A DNA stretch of 64,000 bases from Rhodobacter sp. (lineage in GTDB: Bacteria > Pseudomonadota > Alphaproteobacteria > Rhodobacterales > Rhodobacteraceae). The stretch is taken from contig JADJAB010000037.1 of assembly GCA_016704435.1 (NCBI GenBank), positions 1 to 64,000 of the forward strand, in the 5' to 3' direction. Positions 36,752 through 45,768 of this stretch are shown here, in pieces. Position 1 is the first letter of the stretch. Each line of letters starts with the position of its first letter. The notes under the pieces are model-generated. The model was given only the letters and a program-made list of their open reading frames with translations. It was not told the DNA's origin and made no database searches. Made by a program: the position numbers and the translations under genes.

Positions 36752-37757
36752 ATGGTCGAAACCCTTGTCCTGCACGTCGGGCCGCACAAGACCGGCACAA
36801 CCGCGCTTCAGCGCGCCTTTGCCGCCAATGCGGCGCGGCTGGCGCATCGCGGCATCCTCTATCCGGCGTCCGGTCGCACGGCAGATTGCCACGCGCCACT
36901 GGCCGAGGCGCTTCGCACCGGGGATGCCGGAGCCTCTGGATGCACTGGCCGCCGAGGCGCGCGGCTGGCGCGCGCTGCTGCTGTCCAGCGAGAACTTCTC
37001 GGCATTGGACAGGGATATGCTGCAAGCCCTGCGCATTGCCTTTCCGCAGGCAGAGGTCCGCGTCAGCTATACGCTGCGCCGACTTGCAGCGCTTTGGCCA
37101 GCCCATTGGGCCGAACTGGTCAAGCATGGCCAGGGGCTGTCCTTTGCGGACTATCTGGACCGTGTCGCGCAGGCTGATGAGCGCGCGCCGCAGGCCCCCA
37201 TTCTGCCCCTGCAGCAACTGACGCGGTTGCGGTCCGTCTTCGGCCCTGACGCGCTGCGCATCGCGATCCACGATGCGCGCATTGCTCAGGCGCAGGACAT
37301 CGGCCCCGCCTTCATGGACGAGATGTTCGGGCTGGGTCAGGACGCCCCGCATTTCGCGACCAGCCGCTGCAACCCGACCCCCCCGGCCCGGGAAACGGCA
37401 TTGGTGCGATTGATGAACCTGCATGTCGCGGGACGATCCGACCATCTTGCCAGACGGCGGATGCGGCTGGCGCTGCTTGCGGCGTTGCGGGACGATCCGC
37501 CCGGGTGGTTGCGGGGTTTCACCGCAGCGACGGAGCAAGCACCCCGATCGGTTCTGTCTTCATCGCATCCGCTTGTGCAGCACCAGCAATCGGCGGTCGT
37601 GGCCGGGTTCGGCCATGGGTTTCTCGATCCCGCCGAAACCTACCTTGCCCCGATTGAAACGGCGGTTTTCCGGTCAGAGCTGCAAGATCTGGCACCGGGG
37701 ATGCGAATCGAGGTGACGGCACTCTTGGACCGGATCGAGCGGTCCGTTACGTGCTGA
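36752..37757 (+). pseudogene. Sulfotransferase-like protein, frameshifted
   Basis: From ATG 36752 the N-terminus has the PAPS 5'-phosphosulfate-binding loop VLHVGPHKTGTTALQRAFAA, then RLAHRGILYPASG. The frame breaks near 36920. It resumes as PEPLDALAAEARGWRALLLS, SSENFSALDRDMLQALRIAF, VRVSYTLRRLAALWPAHWAE (the 3'-phosphate-binding region) and runs to 37757. Removing one G of GGGG at 36919-36922 joins them to about 334 residues. It lies 8 bp after the tandem GT2 gene, in one operon. It probably sulfates the glycan built by the upstream enzymes (inference). Confidence 0.7.
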
Positions 37758-38317
37758 CGCCGATCCGGCGCGGTGTCTCCACGCACCACTGCACCTGCCA
37801 TTCGGAAGTGTCCTGCATCATCGGCCCCGAAACCTGTAGTCGGGCTGCCGGGCAGCCCCACGCCGCGTCCCGGCGCCACCTGCGCAGGGCAGCAGGTCAG
37901 CGCCGCCCATGTTGCGGGTCGCGCCGCCTCCTTCGAAGACCTCACCAGCCGTGAGAGACTGCCGAGACGGCCATCAACCGAATCCTGCCGCTGGCGCGGC
38001 TCGCTTCAGACATCGGCGAAGCGATCCGTGATGGTCAACAGCCGACGGGCCTCACGGCTGCGTGGCCTTCTCGATCTGCTACTGGATCGGGCCGAACAGG
38101 GCGCGTTGCATGGATTGGTTGCCATCTGATTCCGCATCAAAGGCAGCCCTCAAGCCCTGTCGCGAAAATTGCTCGCAGAGAAGTCCGGGAAAAACCGGCC
38201 TGAAAGCCGCTCTGCAGGTGGAGGTCTGCGGTGTGGAGGCGATGACCTGCTGCCCAACCCTTCGAAATCGCGCGACTTGATCAGCGCGCGCTAGCCTTCA
38301 CCAAACCGATGGGTGTT
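37758..38317. other. Accessory/core junction, no intact gene
   Basis: 560 bp between the sulfotransferase-like gene and tRNA-Tyr. It holds the recombinase fragment described separately; the rest has no coding pattern I can support. Confidence 0.55.
37935..38130 (+). pseudogene. C-terminal remnant of a large serine recombinase
   Basis: In one plus frame the sequence reads AINRILPLARLASDIGEAIR then DGQQPTGLTA. In the next it continues LLDLLLDRAEQGALHGL and a stop at 38130. Together they match the conserved tail of site-specific recombinases with a zinc-ribbon domain (typically NRI.RLAFLAPDIVEAIL, DGRQP..LTA, LPLDWAEQR..LGF). A preceding SREGLPET-like piece is also present out of frame. The catalytic domain is missing. 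It lies less than 200 bp from tRNA-Tyr, a common integration spot. Confidence 0.65.
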
Positions 38318-38401
38318 TGGTGGGTGACCCTGGAATCGAACCAGGCGTGGGTCGCCCCGGCGGAGTTACAGTCCGCTGCCGCACCTTGCAGCTCGTCACC
38401 C
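38318..38401 (-). tRNA. tRNA-Tyr (GTA)
   Basis: Class II tRNA on the minus strand, 84 nt with an encoded CCA. Acceptor GGGTGAC pairs with GTCACCC. D stem GCTG/CGGC. Anticodon stem GCGGA/TCCGC with loop CTGTAAC, anticodon GTA. A 14-base variable arm (CGGGGCGACCCACG). T stem CCTGG/CCAGG with loop TTCGATT. All stems pair. Confidence 0.95.
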
Positions 38402-38498
38402 GAAGTGGGGCGGGGTGTAGCCAAGGGCGGGGAGGGCGTCAAGGGTGGATCGGGGCCGAAACCGGCGCTATAGGGGGCGCAGGCAATGGAGTGCGGAA

Positions 38499-39287
38499 AT
38501 GAAGCCCGGATCGAAGAAACCCACCTGGATCGTGGACAAGGAACGCCGCGCCAAGGCCGAGGCGAAAGAGACCGTCTGGCTGTTCGGCCTGCATGCCGTG
38601 CGCGATGCGCTGCTGAATCCGAACCGCGAAAAGCTGCGGCTGGTGGTCACCAAGAACGCGCTCGACCGGCTGGAAGAGGCGGTGGCCGCCAGCGGCATGG
38701 CGCCAGAGGTGGTGGATCCGCGCAAATTCGACGTGCCGATTGACGATGGCAGCGTGCATCAGGGTGCTGCGCTTGAGGCGCGGCCACTGAACTGGGGCCA
38801 GTTGATGGATGTGGCGATCTCGGGGGCAGGCGCGCCGCTGGTGGTGCTGTTGGACCGGGTGACCGACCCGCACAATGCCGGCGCCGTCCTGCGCAGCGCC
38901 GAGGTGTTCGGCGCCCGCGCGGTGATCGCGCCCCGCCACCACTCGGCGCCGGAAACCGGGGCGCTGGCCAAGACGGCTTCGGGTGCGCTGGAACGCCAGC
39001 CCTATCTGCGGGTGACCAACCTGGCCGAAGCAATGGAAGAACTGAAAGAGGCGGGTTATCTCCTGATCGGGCTGGAAGGCGAAGCGCCGGTGACCCTGGC
39101 CGAGGCGCTGGCATCGGCCGGCACCCGTGCGGTGGGGCTGGTGCTGGGTGCCGAGGGACCGGGCCTGCGTGAAAAGACCCGTGAGACCTGCGACCTGATC
39201 GCCCGCATCCCCTTTGCCGGCGGCTTCGGCAGCCTGAACGTGTCGAACGCCGCCGCCGTCGCGCTCTATGCCGCGTCGACGCGATAG
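38499..39287 (+). CDS. rlmB: 23S rRNA (guanosine-2'-O)-methyltransferase RlmB (SpoU family)
   Basis: 262 residues. The enzyme methylates G2251 in the peptidyl-transferase P loop. N-terminal substrate-binding domain (ETVWLFGLHAVRDALLNPNR), then the SPOUT knot with three motifs: VLLDRVTDPHNAGAVLRSAE, GLVLGAEGPGLREKTRETC, and IPFAGGFGSLNVSNAAAVAL. ATG 38499 follows tRNA-Tyr divergently by about 100 bp, and basic residues follow the start as usual. A rho-independent terminator lies downstream at 39404. Confidence 0.92.
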   Translation: MKPGSKKPTWIVDKERRAKAEAKETVWLFGLHAVRDALLNPNREKLRLVVTKNALDRLEEAVAASGMAPEVVDPRKFDVPIDDGSVHQGAALEARPLNWGQLMDVAISGAGAPLVVLLDRVTDPHNAGAVLRSAEVFGARAVIAPRHHSAPETGALAKTASGALERQPYLRVTNLAEAMEELKEAGYLLIGLEGEAPVTLAEALASAGTRAVGLVLGAEGPGLREKTRETCDLIARIPFAGGFGSLNVSNAAAVALYAASTR

Positions 39288-39403
39288 ATCACGAATGCGC
39301 GACAGGCCTTTAACACGGCCTTCACCTTTCTAGATACAATATATCGGGCGCGGGAACTGGAACCCCCGCACCTTGATTTCACTGTCCCTCGTTCCGCAAC
39401 TTC

Positions 39404-39435
39404 GGCGCCCGGCCCCTTGGCTTGGGCGCCTTTTT
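39404..39435 (+). terminator. Rho-independent terminator after rlmB
   Basis: Stem GGCGCCC (39404-39410) / GGGCGCC (39424-39430), 13-base loop, followed by TTTTT. Located in the 165-bp gap between rlmB and the CoA-binding-protein gene. Confidence 0.75.
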
Positions 39436-39452
39436 CTGCTTCCCTTGGTGCC

Positions 39453-39872
39453 ATGACCGATGATGAAACCCTCCGCCGCATCCTGACCTCTGTCCGCGTG
39501 ATCGCACTGGTCGGATGGTCGCCGAAACCGGACCGGCCCAGCCACGGCGTCGCGGCCTTTCTGGCAGGGCGCGGCTATCGGGTGATCCCGGTCAACCCCG
39601 GCCAGGCCGGCCAGGCAGCGTTGGGCGAGACGGTGCGCGCCTCGCTGGCCGAAGTGCGGCAAAAGGACGGGCCGATCGACATGGTCGAAATCTTTCGCCG
39701 CAGCGAAGAGGCCGGCGCCGTGGTCGATGAGGCGATCGCCATCGGCGCGAAAGTGGTCTGGATGCAGTTGGGCGTGATCGACGAAGCCGCCGCCGCCCGC
39801 GCCCGCGCTGCCGGGCTGGACGCGGTGATGAACCGCTGCCCCGCGATCGAGATTCCCCGGCTTGGGCTGTGA
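39453..39872 (+). CDS. CoA-binding domain protein (YccU type)
   Basis: 139 residues, a single Rossmann-like CoA-binding domain: VRVIALVGWSPKPDRPSHGV, FLAGRGYRVIPVNPGQAGQA, IDMVEIFRRSEEAGAVVDEA, VVWMQLGVIDEAAAARARAA and the end MNRCPAIEIPRLG with the conserved Cys-Pro. These proteins bind CoA or nucleotides; their role is not settled. ATG 39453 is chosen, downstream of the rlmB terminator. Confidence 0.85.
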   Translation: MTDDETLRRILTSVRVIALVGWSPKPDRPSHGVAAFLAGRGYRVIPVNPGQAGQAALGETVRASLAEVRQKDGPIDMVEIFRRSEEAGAVVDEAIAIGAKVVWMQLGVIDEAAAARARAAGLDAVMNRCPAIEIPRLGL

Positions 39873-40094
39873 CACCGGCACGCGGAATCCTGCCGCCGGC
39901 TGCGTCGCGGTGACGGGCCGCTGATCGGGTTGCGCGGCCCTGCCCACAACAACTTGCGTGCCTTTGCGTGCTTCCTACCACATGGCGCGGGTGTTGCGGG
40001 GCAACGGCGGCGCGCCGGAAAAACCTTTCGGCGTTTGCACTTGCGGGCCGAATCTCGCTAAACTCCACGGCGTCCTGATGGAGAGTCGCGCAAG

Positions 40095-40505
40095 ATGCAC
40101 CGCTTCGAATACAAGGTCGTTCCCGCGCCCCGGCGGGGCGAGAAAGCCCGCGGCGTGAAGTCGACCGAAGAGCGGTTTGCCCTGGCACTGACCGGCCTGA
40201 TGAACCGCATGGGCGCCGAGGGTTGGGATTATGTCCGCGCCGACGCGCTGCCCTGTGACGAACGGGTGGGCCTGACCGGGTCGAAGACCACCTTCCAGAA
40301 CATGCTGGTGTTCCGCCGGATGATGGAGGCCGATGCCGCCGCCCCCGGCGCCGATACCCCCGCGCCGGTCCTGCGCATCGCGCATGAGGCAGAACCCGCA
40401 GCCGCAGCCCAGACCGTGCCGCCGCTGCGCCTTGGCGCGGCCGAGTCGCCGATCGGCGCGGCCCCGGCGCTGGGACCGGCCAAACCGGATCTTGCGGCCG
40501 AGTGA
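40095..40505 (+). CDS. DUF4177 domain protein
   Basis: 136 residues. The first 80 match the DUF4177 pattern: HRFEYKVVPAPRRGEKARGV, RFALALTGLMNRMGAEGWDY and KTTFQNMLVFRRMME. A Pro/Ala-rich tail follows. No known activity. Its stop lies 4 bp from the stop of the convergent aminotransferase gene. Confidence 0.8.
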   Translation: MHRFEYKVVPAPRRGEKARGVKSTEERFALALTGLMNRMGAEGWDYVRADALPCDERVGLTGSKTTFQNMLVFRRMMEADAAAPGADTPAPVLRIAHEAEPAAAAQTVPPLRLGAAESPIGAAPALGPAKPDLAAE

Positions 40506-40509
40506 CCGA

Positions 40510-41610
40510 TCAGCCCGCTGCCTTCAGCGCCTCGGGCAGCACTTCTTCCACCACATCCAGCGCCGCGTCGGGGCCGATGCTGACGCGGATGCAGCGGTCC
40601 AGCGGGGCCACGCCGGGCATCCGGATGAACAACCCTCGGGCCTGGCATTCCGCCAGCACGCGGCGGGCGAAGGCGCCGTCGCGACCGCAGTCGATGGTGA
40701 CGAAATTGGTGGCCGAGGGCAGGGCCTCCAGCCCGTTGGTGGCGGCGATCCGCGCCAGCCTTTCGCGCCCGGCCTCGACGCCGCGCTTCACTTGCGCCAG
40801 CCAGTCCTGATCCGCCAGCGCCGCCAGCGCCCCGATCTGGGCAATGCGGCCCATGCCGAAATGATCGCGCACCTTGTCGAAGGCCTGCGCCAGCGCGGGG
40901 TCGGCCAGGGCATGGCCGACGCGGGCGCCAGCCATGCCATAGCCCTTGGAGAAAGTGCGCAGGCGGATCACCTGGGGGTGATCCGGGGCGATGGCCGGGA
41001 TCGTGCCCGCGGGGGCAAGGTCGGCATAGGCCTCGTCGAGAACGAGTAAGGTGTCTTCGGGCAAGTTGGCAATCAGATCCTCGATCACGGCGGCTGGGTG
41101 GTGGCTGCCCATCGGGTTGTCGGGGTTGGCAAGGTAAAGCAGGCGGGCGCCATCGCGGCGGGCGGCATCCAGCAGCGCCTGCGGGTCTTCGTGGCCGCCG
41201 CGGTAGGGCACGCGGGCCAGCGCGCCGCCTTGGCCCGTGACGTGGAAGGCAAAGGTCGGATAGGCGCCGAGGCTGGTGACGACGGGGGTGCCGGAGGCGA
41301 GCGTGAGTCGGCAGACCAGCCCCAGTAGCCCGTCGATGCCGGGGCCGATGGCGAAATGCGCGGGCTGGCAGCCGTGGTGGCGGGCCAGCGCCAGTTTCAG
41401 GTCGTGATTCTCCGGGTCGCCGTATTTCCAGACCTCGCCGGCTGCCTGTGCCATGGCCGCAATGGCCTTGGGAGAGGGGCCGAACAGGGATTCATTGGCG
41501 CCAAGGCGGGCGCGGAAGGGCTGGCCGGCCTGCCGTTCCAGCGTCTCGGGGCCGGTGAAGGGCACGGTTGCGGGCAGTGCGGCGGCATGGGGCGTGAGAA
41601 AGCGGCTCAT
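40510..41610 (-). CDS. PLP-dependent aminotransferase, HisC-like
   Basis: 366 residues, fold-type I class I/II aminotransferase close to histidinol-phosphate aminotransferase. Contains FRARLGANESLFGPSPKAIA, AIGPGIDGLLGLVCRLTLAS, LLYLANPDNPMGSHHPAAVI, LLVLDEAYADLAP, the PLP lysine in RTFSKGYGMAGARVG, and FIRMPGVAPLDRCIRVSIG at the end. Because many alphaproteobacteria have a second hisC-like gene for other substrates, I do not assign a symbol. ATG 41610. Confidence 0.85.
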   Translation of the reverse strand: MSRFLTPHAAALPATVPFTGPETLERQAGQPFRARLGANESLFGPSPKAIAAMAQAAGEVWKYGDPENHDLKLALARHHGCQPAHFAIGPGIDGLLGLVCRLTLASGTPVVTSLGAYPTFAFHVTGQGGALARVPYRGGHEDPQALLDAARRDGARLLYLANPDNPMGSHHPAAVIEDLIANLPEDTLLVLDEAYADLAPAGTIPAIAPDHPQVIRLRTFSKGYGMAGARVGHALADPALAQAFDKVRDHFGMGRIAQIGALAALADQDWLAQVKRGVEAGRERLARIAATNGLEALPSATNFVTIDCGRDGAFARRVLAECQARGLFIRMPGVAPLDRCIRVSIGPDAALDVVEEVLPEALKAAG

Positions 41611-41743
41611 GCGCCGGAAGGTAGGGCGCCGGGGCAGCGGGCCGCAAGAGGGAACGATCAGCGAAACGCGGGGTTGTGCTGCCGACCCGGTGCGACGGAA
41701 TGCAAGACCGACGCGGCGTCGCGGCGCCGGGGCAGAACCCGCA

Positions 41744-41902
41744 TCAGCGCAGGAACTTGCGGCAGCTTTCCTCGGCGATGGTCTGCCGCATTTCCAGACC
41801 GGCGAGTTCGGCCATGGCCGACTTGCGCACTGCCGGGTCGGTGTGGGTAGCGAGGCGGGCCTTGAGCATCTCGCGTTCGGCGAGGCGGGAAAGCCAGGAC
41901 AT
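41744..41902 (-). CDS. Small conserved protein of unknown function
   Basis: 52 residues (MSWLSRLAEREMLKARLATH ... EESCRKFLR), mostly helical, with an AAAGGAG ribosome site placed well before ATG 41902. It lies between the aminotransferase and valS, on the same strand. Similar tiny proteins occur in Rhodobacterales but I cannot name a family. Confidence 0.55.
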   Translation of the reverse strand: MSWLSRLAEREMLKARLATHTDPAVRKSAMAELAGLEMRQTIAEESCRKFLR

Positions 41903-42038
41903 GCGCGGCTCCTTTCCCGGCCGCCTTGCGCCGCTTGCGGGCCGGGGAAATGGGCGGCTTTCCGCCACCTTCGTCGCTGATACCCCTCATCCCCCCAAGG
42001 ATACCGGTCCTTCAAGGAAGGCCGCAGACGGACGGAGG

Positions 42039-45000
42039 TCAGTCGAGATCGGCAAGCCGTTTCAGGGCGGCGGCGATCCTGGCGGCTTCGTCCTGGCGGG
42101 CCTCGAGGTTCGATTTCGCTTCCTCGACCACGTCTTCGGGGGCAGAGCGGGCAAAATTGGGGTTGTCGAGGCGGCCCTTCAGGCCGGAGATTTCCTTGGC
42201 CAGCTTGTCCTGGGCCTTGGAAAGCCGGGCTTTTTCCTCGGCGATGTCGATCAGACCCTGCAGCGGGATGGCAAAGCTGGCGCCCTCGGCCGTGACGGCA
42301 ATGGCGCCTTTCGGCGCGCGGCCTTCGGAAAAGCCGTCGATCCGGGCGAGGCGCCTGATCAGTGCCTCGTTGCGATCCCATGCGGCGCGGGCGGCCGGGG
42401 TAAGCTCGGTCGCCACCAGATCGGCCTTCAGGCCGACGGGCACATGGACCTGCGCGCGGGCCGACCTGATGTCGTCGATCAGGGCGGTGACAAAGCCCAT
42501 CTCGGCGGCCGCCTCGGCGTCGACCAGGCTGGCGGGGAATTGTGGCCAGTCGGTGTGGACCAGCAGCTTGTCGCGGCTGCCGGTGCTGCCCCAGAGGTCC
42601 TCGGTGATGAAAGGCATGAACGGGTGCAGCAGGATCATCGACTGGTCGAGGACCCAGGCCATCGTGGCGCGGGTTTCCTGTGCGTCGGGACCGTCGAACA
42701 GCGGCTTGGCAAACTCGACATACCAGTCGCAGACGCGGCCCCAGACGAAGGCGTAAAGCGCCGAGGCTGCGGTGTCGAAGCGGAAATCCTCAAGTGCTGC
42801 GTTGACTTCGGCCAGCGTCTTCGCGGTTTCACCGATGATCCAGCGGTTCGCGGTGGCCTTTGCCTGCGGCGGCGCGCTTTGGGTGGCGTGGCCTTCCCAG
42901 ACCCCGTTCATCTCGGCAAAGCGGCAGGCGTTCCACAGCTTGGTGCCGAAGTTGCGATAGCCGGCGATGCGGCTCGTATCCAGTTTCAGCACCCCGCCGA
43001 GGGAGGCCATGGCGGCATTGGTAAAGCGCAGGGCATCGGCGCCAAATTCGTCGATGATCTCCAGCGGGTCGACGACATTGCCGAGAGATTTCGACATCTT
43101 CTTGCCCTTGGCGTCGCGGACAAGACCGTGCAGGTAGACGGTGTGGAAGGGGATGTCATTCACCACCGCCAGCTGCATCATCATCATCCGGGCGACCCAG
43201 AAGAACAGGATGTCCTGCCCGGTGATCAGGACCGAGGTCGGGAAATATCTTTTCAGTTCCGCGGTTTGTTCCGGCCAGCCGAGGGTGCCGATGGGCCAGA
43301 GGCCGGAGGAGAACCAGGTGTCGAGGACGTCGGGGTCGCGCCAGATCGGGTAGGTGAGGCGGGTCGCGTCCTGATCGACCTCATAGGCGGCGAGGCTGGC
43401 AGCAAGCGTTTCCACGGCTTTCGCCCGGTCGGCGACTTCTACGATGCCTGCGTGGTTCAGCGGGTGTGGCAGGGCGGCCAGATCGTCGCGGAAACGCTCC
43501 GTGACGGTGGCGGCATTGCCGGCGCAATGGTGGCGCGCCTCGCGTTGGGCGTGGCCACCGTCGCCGAGAACGCGGAGCATTTCCACCGGATCCAGCGCCT
43601 CGTCGCCCTCATCATCGGTGAAGCCGGGGGCAGAGAGGTCAAGGCCGTACCAGACCGGGATCTGGTGCCCCCACCACAGCTGGCGCGAGATGCACCAGGG
43701 CTCGATGCTCTCCAGCCAGTGGTAGTAGGTTTTCTCGCCCGACGGAGGGATGATGCGGGTAGCGCCGGTGCGGACGGCTTCCAGCGCCGGTTCGACGATC
43801 CTGGCGGTGTCGACGAACCACTGGTCGGTGAGCATCGGCTCGATCACCACTTTCGACCGATCCCCGAAAGGCTGCATGATCGGCTTGGACTCGACGTAGG
43901 GCACCCGCTCCAGATGTTCGGCGCCGGTTTCCTTGTCGATGCTCTTGCGCAGCACCGTCACCGCCAGCCCTTCGGCGTTGATCGCCGCGACCACGCGTTT
44001 GCGGGCGTCGAAGCGGTCAAGCCCGCGCAGGTCGTCGGGGACGAGGTTGATGGTGTCGGCTTCCGCTTCGCCCAGCGTCCGCTCGCCGCGCGCAACCGCG
44101 CCTGCGATCGCGGCGGCCTCGGCATGGGCCAGCCCGTCGTCGCGCATCCGGGCGCGGCTGTCCATCAAACGGTAAAGCGGGATGCCGTTGCGGGTGGCGA
44201 CGCCATAGTCGTTGAAGTCATGCGCGCCGGTGATCTTGACCGCGCCCGAGCCGAAGCTGGGGTCGGGGTATTCATCGGTGATGATCGGGATCAATCGGCG
44301 ATGCTCCGCCGGGCCAACCGGGATTTCGCAGAGTTTCCCGATGATTGGCGCGTAACGCTGATCTGATGGATGAACGGCAACCGCGCCGTCGCCCAGCATG
44401 GTTTCGGGTCGCGTGGTGGCGATGGAGATATAGTCGCGCTCCTCTTCAAAGGTGACGCGCCCTTCGCCATCCTTCTCGCGGTAGATATAGGTTTCCCCCC
44501 CCGCCAGCGGGTATTTGAAGTGCCACATATGGCCCGCGACTTCGGTCTTCTCGACCTCAAGGTCGGAAATGGCGGTCTCAAAATGCGGATCCCAGTTGAC
44601 CAGACGCTTGCCGCGATAGATCAGGCCCTTGTTGTATAGATCGACGAAGACCCTGATGACGGCATCGTGGAAGTTGCCCTCCTCGCCCGCAGGCGCACCG
44701 GGGGCGCCGGACATGGTGAAGGCCTCCCGCGACCAGTCACAAGAGGCGCCCAACCGCTGCAACTGGCCGATGATCGTGCCACGCGATTTCTGCTTCTGTT
44801 CCCAGACCAGCCTGGTGAACGCCTCACGCGAAAAATCGGTGCGGCGGCGGTTGGTCTTCGCCAGTTCCCGCTCCGTCACCATCTGGGTGGCTATGCCGGC
44901 GTGGTCGGTGCCGGGCTGCCACAGCGTGTCATCGCCCATCATCCGGTGCCAGCGGGTCAGGATGTCCTGCAAGGTGTTGTTGAAGGCATGGCCCATGTGC

Positions 45001-45155
45001 AGGCTGCCGGTGACATTCGGCGGCGGGATCATGACGGAGAAGGCCGGGTGGCCGGGTTTCGCGTTGGCCCCGGCCACAAAAGCCCTGGCGTCCAGCCACA
45101 GCTTCGAGATGCGGGCTTCGGCCTCGGCGGCATTGAAGGTCTTTTCCATCGGCAT
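42039..45155 (-). CDS. valS: Valyl-tRNA synthetase
   Basis: 1038 residues, class Ia synthetase charging tRNA-Val. Residues 41-56 hold MIPPPNVTGSLHMGH with the HIGH box (HMGH 53-56). The editing CP1 domain is in the middle (TTRPETMLGDGAVAVHPSDQ). KMSKS occurs near residue 685 (GKKMSKSLGNVVDPLE). Then comes the anticodon-binding domain and the C-terminal tRNA-binding coiled coil typical of ValRS (KARLSKAQDKLAKEISGLKG). Start ATG 45155 (MPMEKTFNAA). Confidence 0.96.
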   Translation of the reverse strand: MPMEKTFNAAEAEARISKLWLDARAFVAGANAKPGHPAFSVMIPPPNVTGSLHMGHAFNNTLQDILTRWHRMMGDDTLWQPGTDHAGIATQMVTERELAKTNRRRTDFSREAFTRLVWEQKQKSRGTIIGQLQRLGASCDWSREAFTMSGAPGAPAGEEGNFHDAVIRVFVDLYNKGLIYRGKRLVNWDPHFETAISDLEVEKTEVAGHMWHFKYPLAGGETYIYREKDGEGRVTFEEERDYISIATTRPETMLGDGAVAVHPSDQRYAPIIGKLCEIPVGPAEHRRLIPIITDEYPDPSFGSGAVKITGAHDFNDYGVATRNGIPLYRLMDSRARMRDDGLAHAEAAAIAGAVARGERTLGEAEADTINLVPDDLRGLDRFDARKRVVAAINAEGLAVTVLRKSIDKETGAEHLERVPYVESKPIMQPFGDRSKVVIEPMLTDQWFVDTARIVEPALEAVRTGATRIIPPSGEKTYYHWLESIEPWCISRQLWWGHQIPVWYGLDLSAPGFTDDEGDEALDPVEMLRVLGDGGHAQREARHHCAGNAATVTERFRDDLAALPHPLNHAGIVEVADRAKAVETLAASLAAYEVDQDATRLTYPIWRDPDVLDTWFSSGLWPIGTLGWPEQTAELKRYFPTSVLITGQDILFFWVARMMMMQLAVVNDIPFHTVYLHGLVRDAKGKKMSKSLGNVVDPLEIIDEFGADALRFTNAAMASLGGVLKLDTSRIAGYRNFGTKLWNACRFAEMNGVWEGHATQSAPPQAKATANRWIIGETAKTLAEVNAALEDFRFDTAASALYAFVWGRVCDWYVEFAKPLFDGPDAQETRATMAWVLDQSMILLHPFMPFITEDLWGSTGSRDKLLVHTDWPQFPASLVDAEAAAEMGFVTALIDDIRSARAQVHVPVGLKADLVATELTPAARAAWDRNEALIRRLARIDGFSEGRAPKGAIAVTAEGASFAIPLQGLIDIAEEKARLSKAQDKLAKEISGLKGRLDNPNFARSAPEDVVEEAKSNLEARQDEAARIAAALKRLADLD

Positions 45156-45303
45156 GATCGGCTTCCTTTGCGTCCGCCTTGGCTTTATCCAAAGCGCGCG
45201 GCAAGGGGAAGGCTCTCGCACCGCCCATGCCGCTTCCCGTGGCAACGCGGGCGAGCGGGCGCTCGATGCGCCCCGAGGCCGCTCCCCCTCACCGCCAAAT
45301 CCG

Positions 45304-45735
45304 CTAGACCGCCCGGTCGATCTTGGTCGACAGATGGATCAGGCTTTCCGATGACCGCACCCCCGTCATCGCGCCGATCTGGTCCAGCACCTGGTCCAGC
45401 ACCTGGGTATTCGGGCAGGCCACCTGCAGCAGAAGATCGAACCGGCCCGAGGTGGTAAACACCCGCTCCACCTCGGAGATCGCCTTCAGCCGCGTCAGGA
45501 TCGCGGCCTGGCCGCGCGGCTCCACGCTCAACAGCACCGAAGCCCGCAGCCGCCCCTCGCGTGCGCCTTCGCCCAGCCGCAGCGTATAGCCGGCGATGAC
45601 GCCGCCGGTCTCCAGCCGCTCCAGCCGCGCCTGGATGGTCGAGCGGGCGACCTTCAGCCGCCGCGCCAGCGTTGCAACCGACATGCGGGCATCCGCCCCC
45701 AGAAGCCCGATGATGTTGCGATCCAGCTCATCCAT
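45304..45735 (-). CDS. Lrp/AsnC-family transcriptional regulator
   Basis: 143 residues. HTH: LDRNIIGLLGADARMSVATL, ARRLKVARSTIQARLERLET. RAM domain: GRLRASVLLSVEPRGQAAIL and GRFDLLLQVACPNTQVLDQV. Divergent from the ornithine/lysine decarboxylase gene with a 216-bp gap that includes a TCGT-N7-ACGA dyad 19 bp upstream of this start. Probably autoregulatory and linked to the decarboxylase. Confidence 0.9.
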   Translation of the reverse strand: MDELDRNIIGLLGADARMSVATLARRLKVARSTIQARLERLETGGVIAGYTLRLGEGAREGRLRASVLLSVEPRGQAAILTRLKAISEVERVFTTSGRFDLLLQVACPNTQVLDQVLDQIGAMTGVRSSESLIHLSTKIDRAV

Positions 45736-45753
45736 GCAATCTGCCCGGTTTTT

Positions 45754-45768
45754 TCGTCATAATAACGA
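45754..45768. promoter_or_regulatory. Putative Lrp-type dyad
   Basis: TCGTCATAATAACGA, a TCGT/ACGA dyad with an AT-rich centre, just upstream of the lrp-like start at 45735. Confidence 0.4.
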
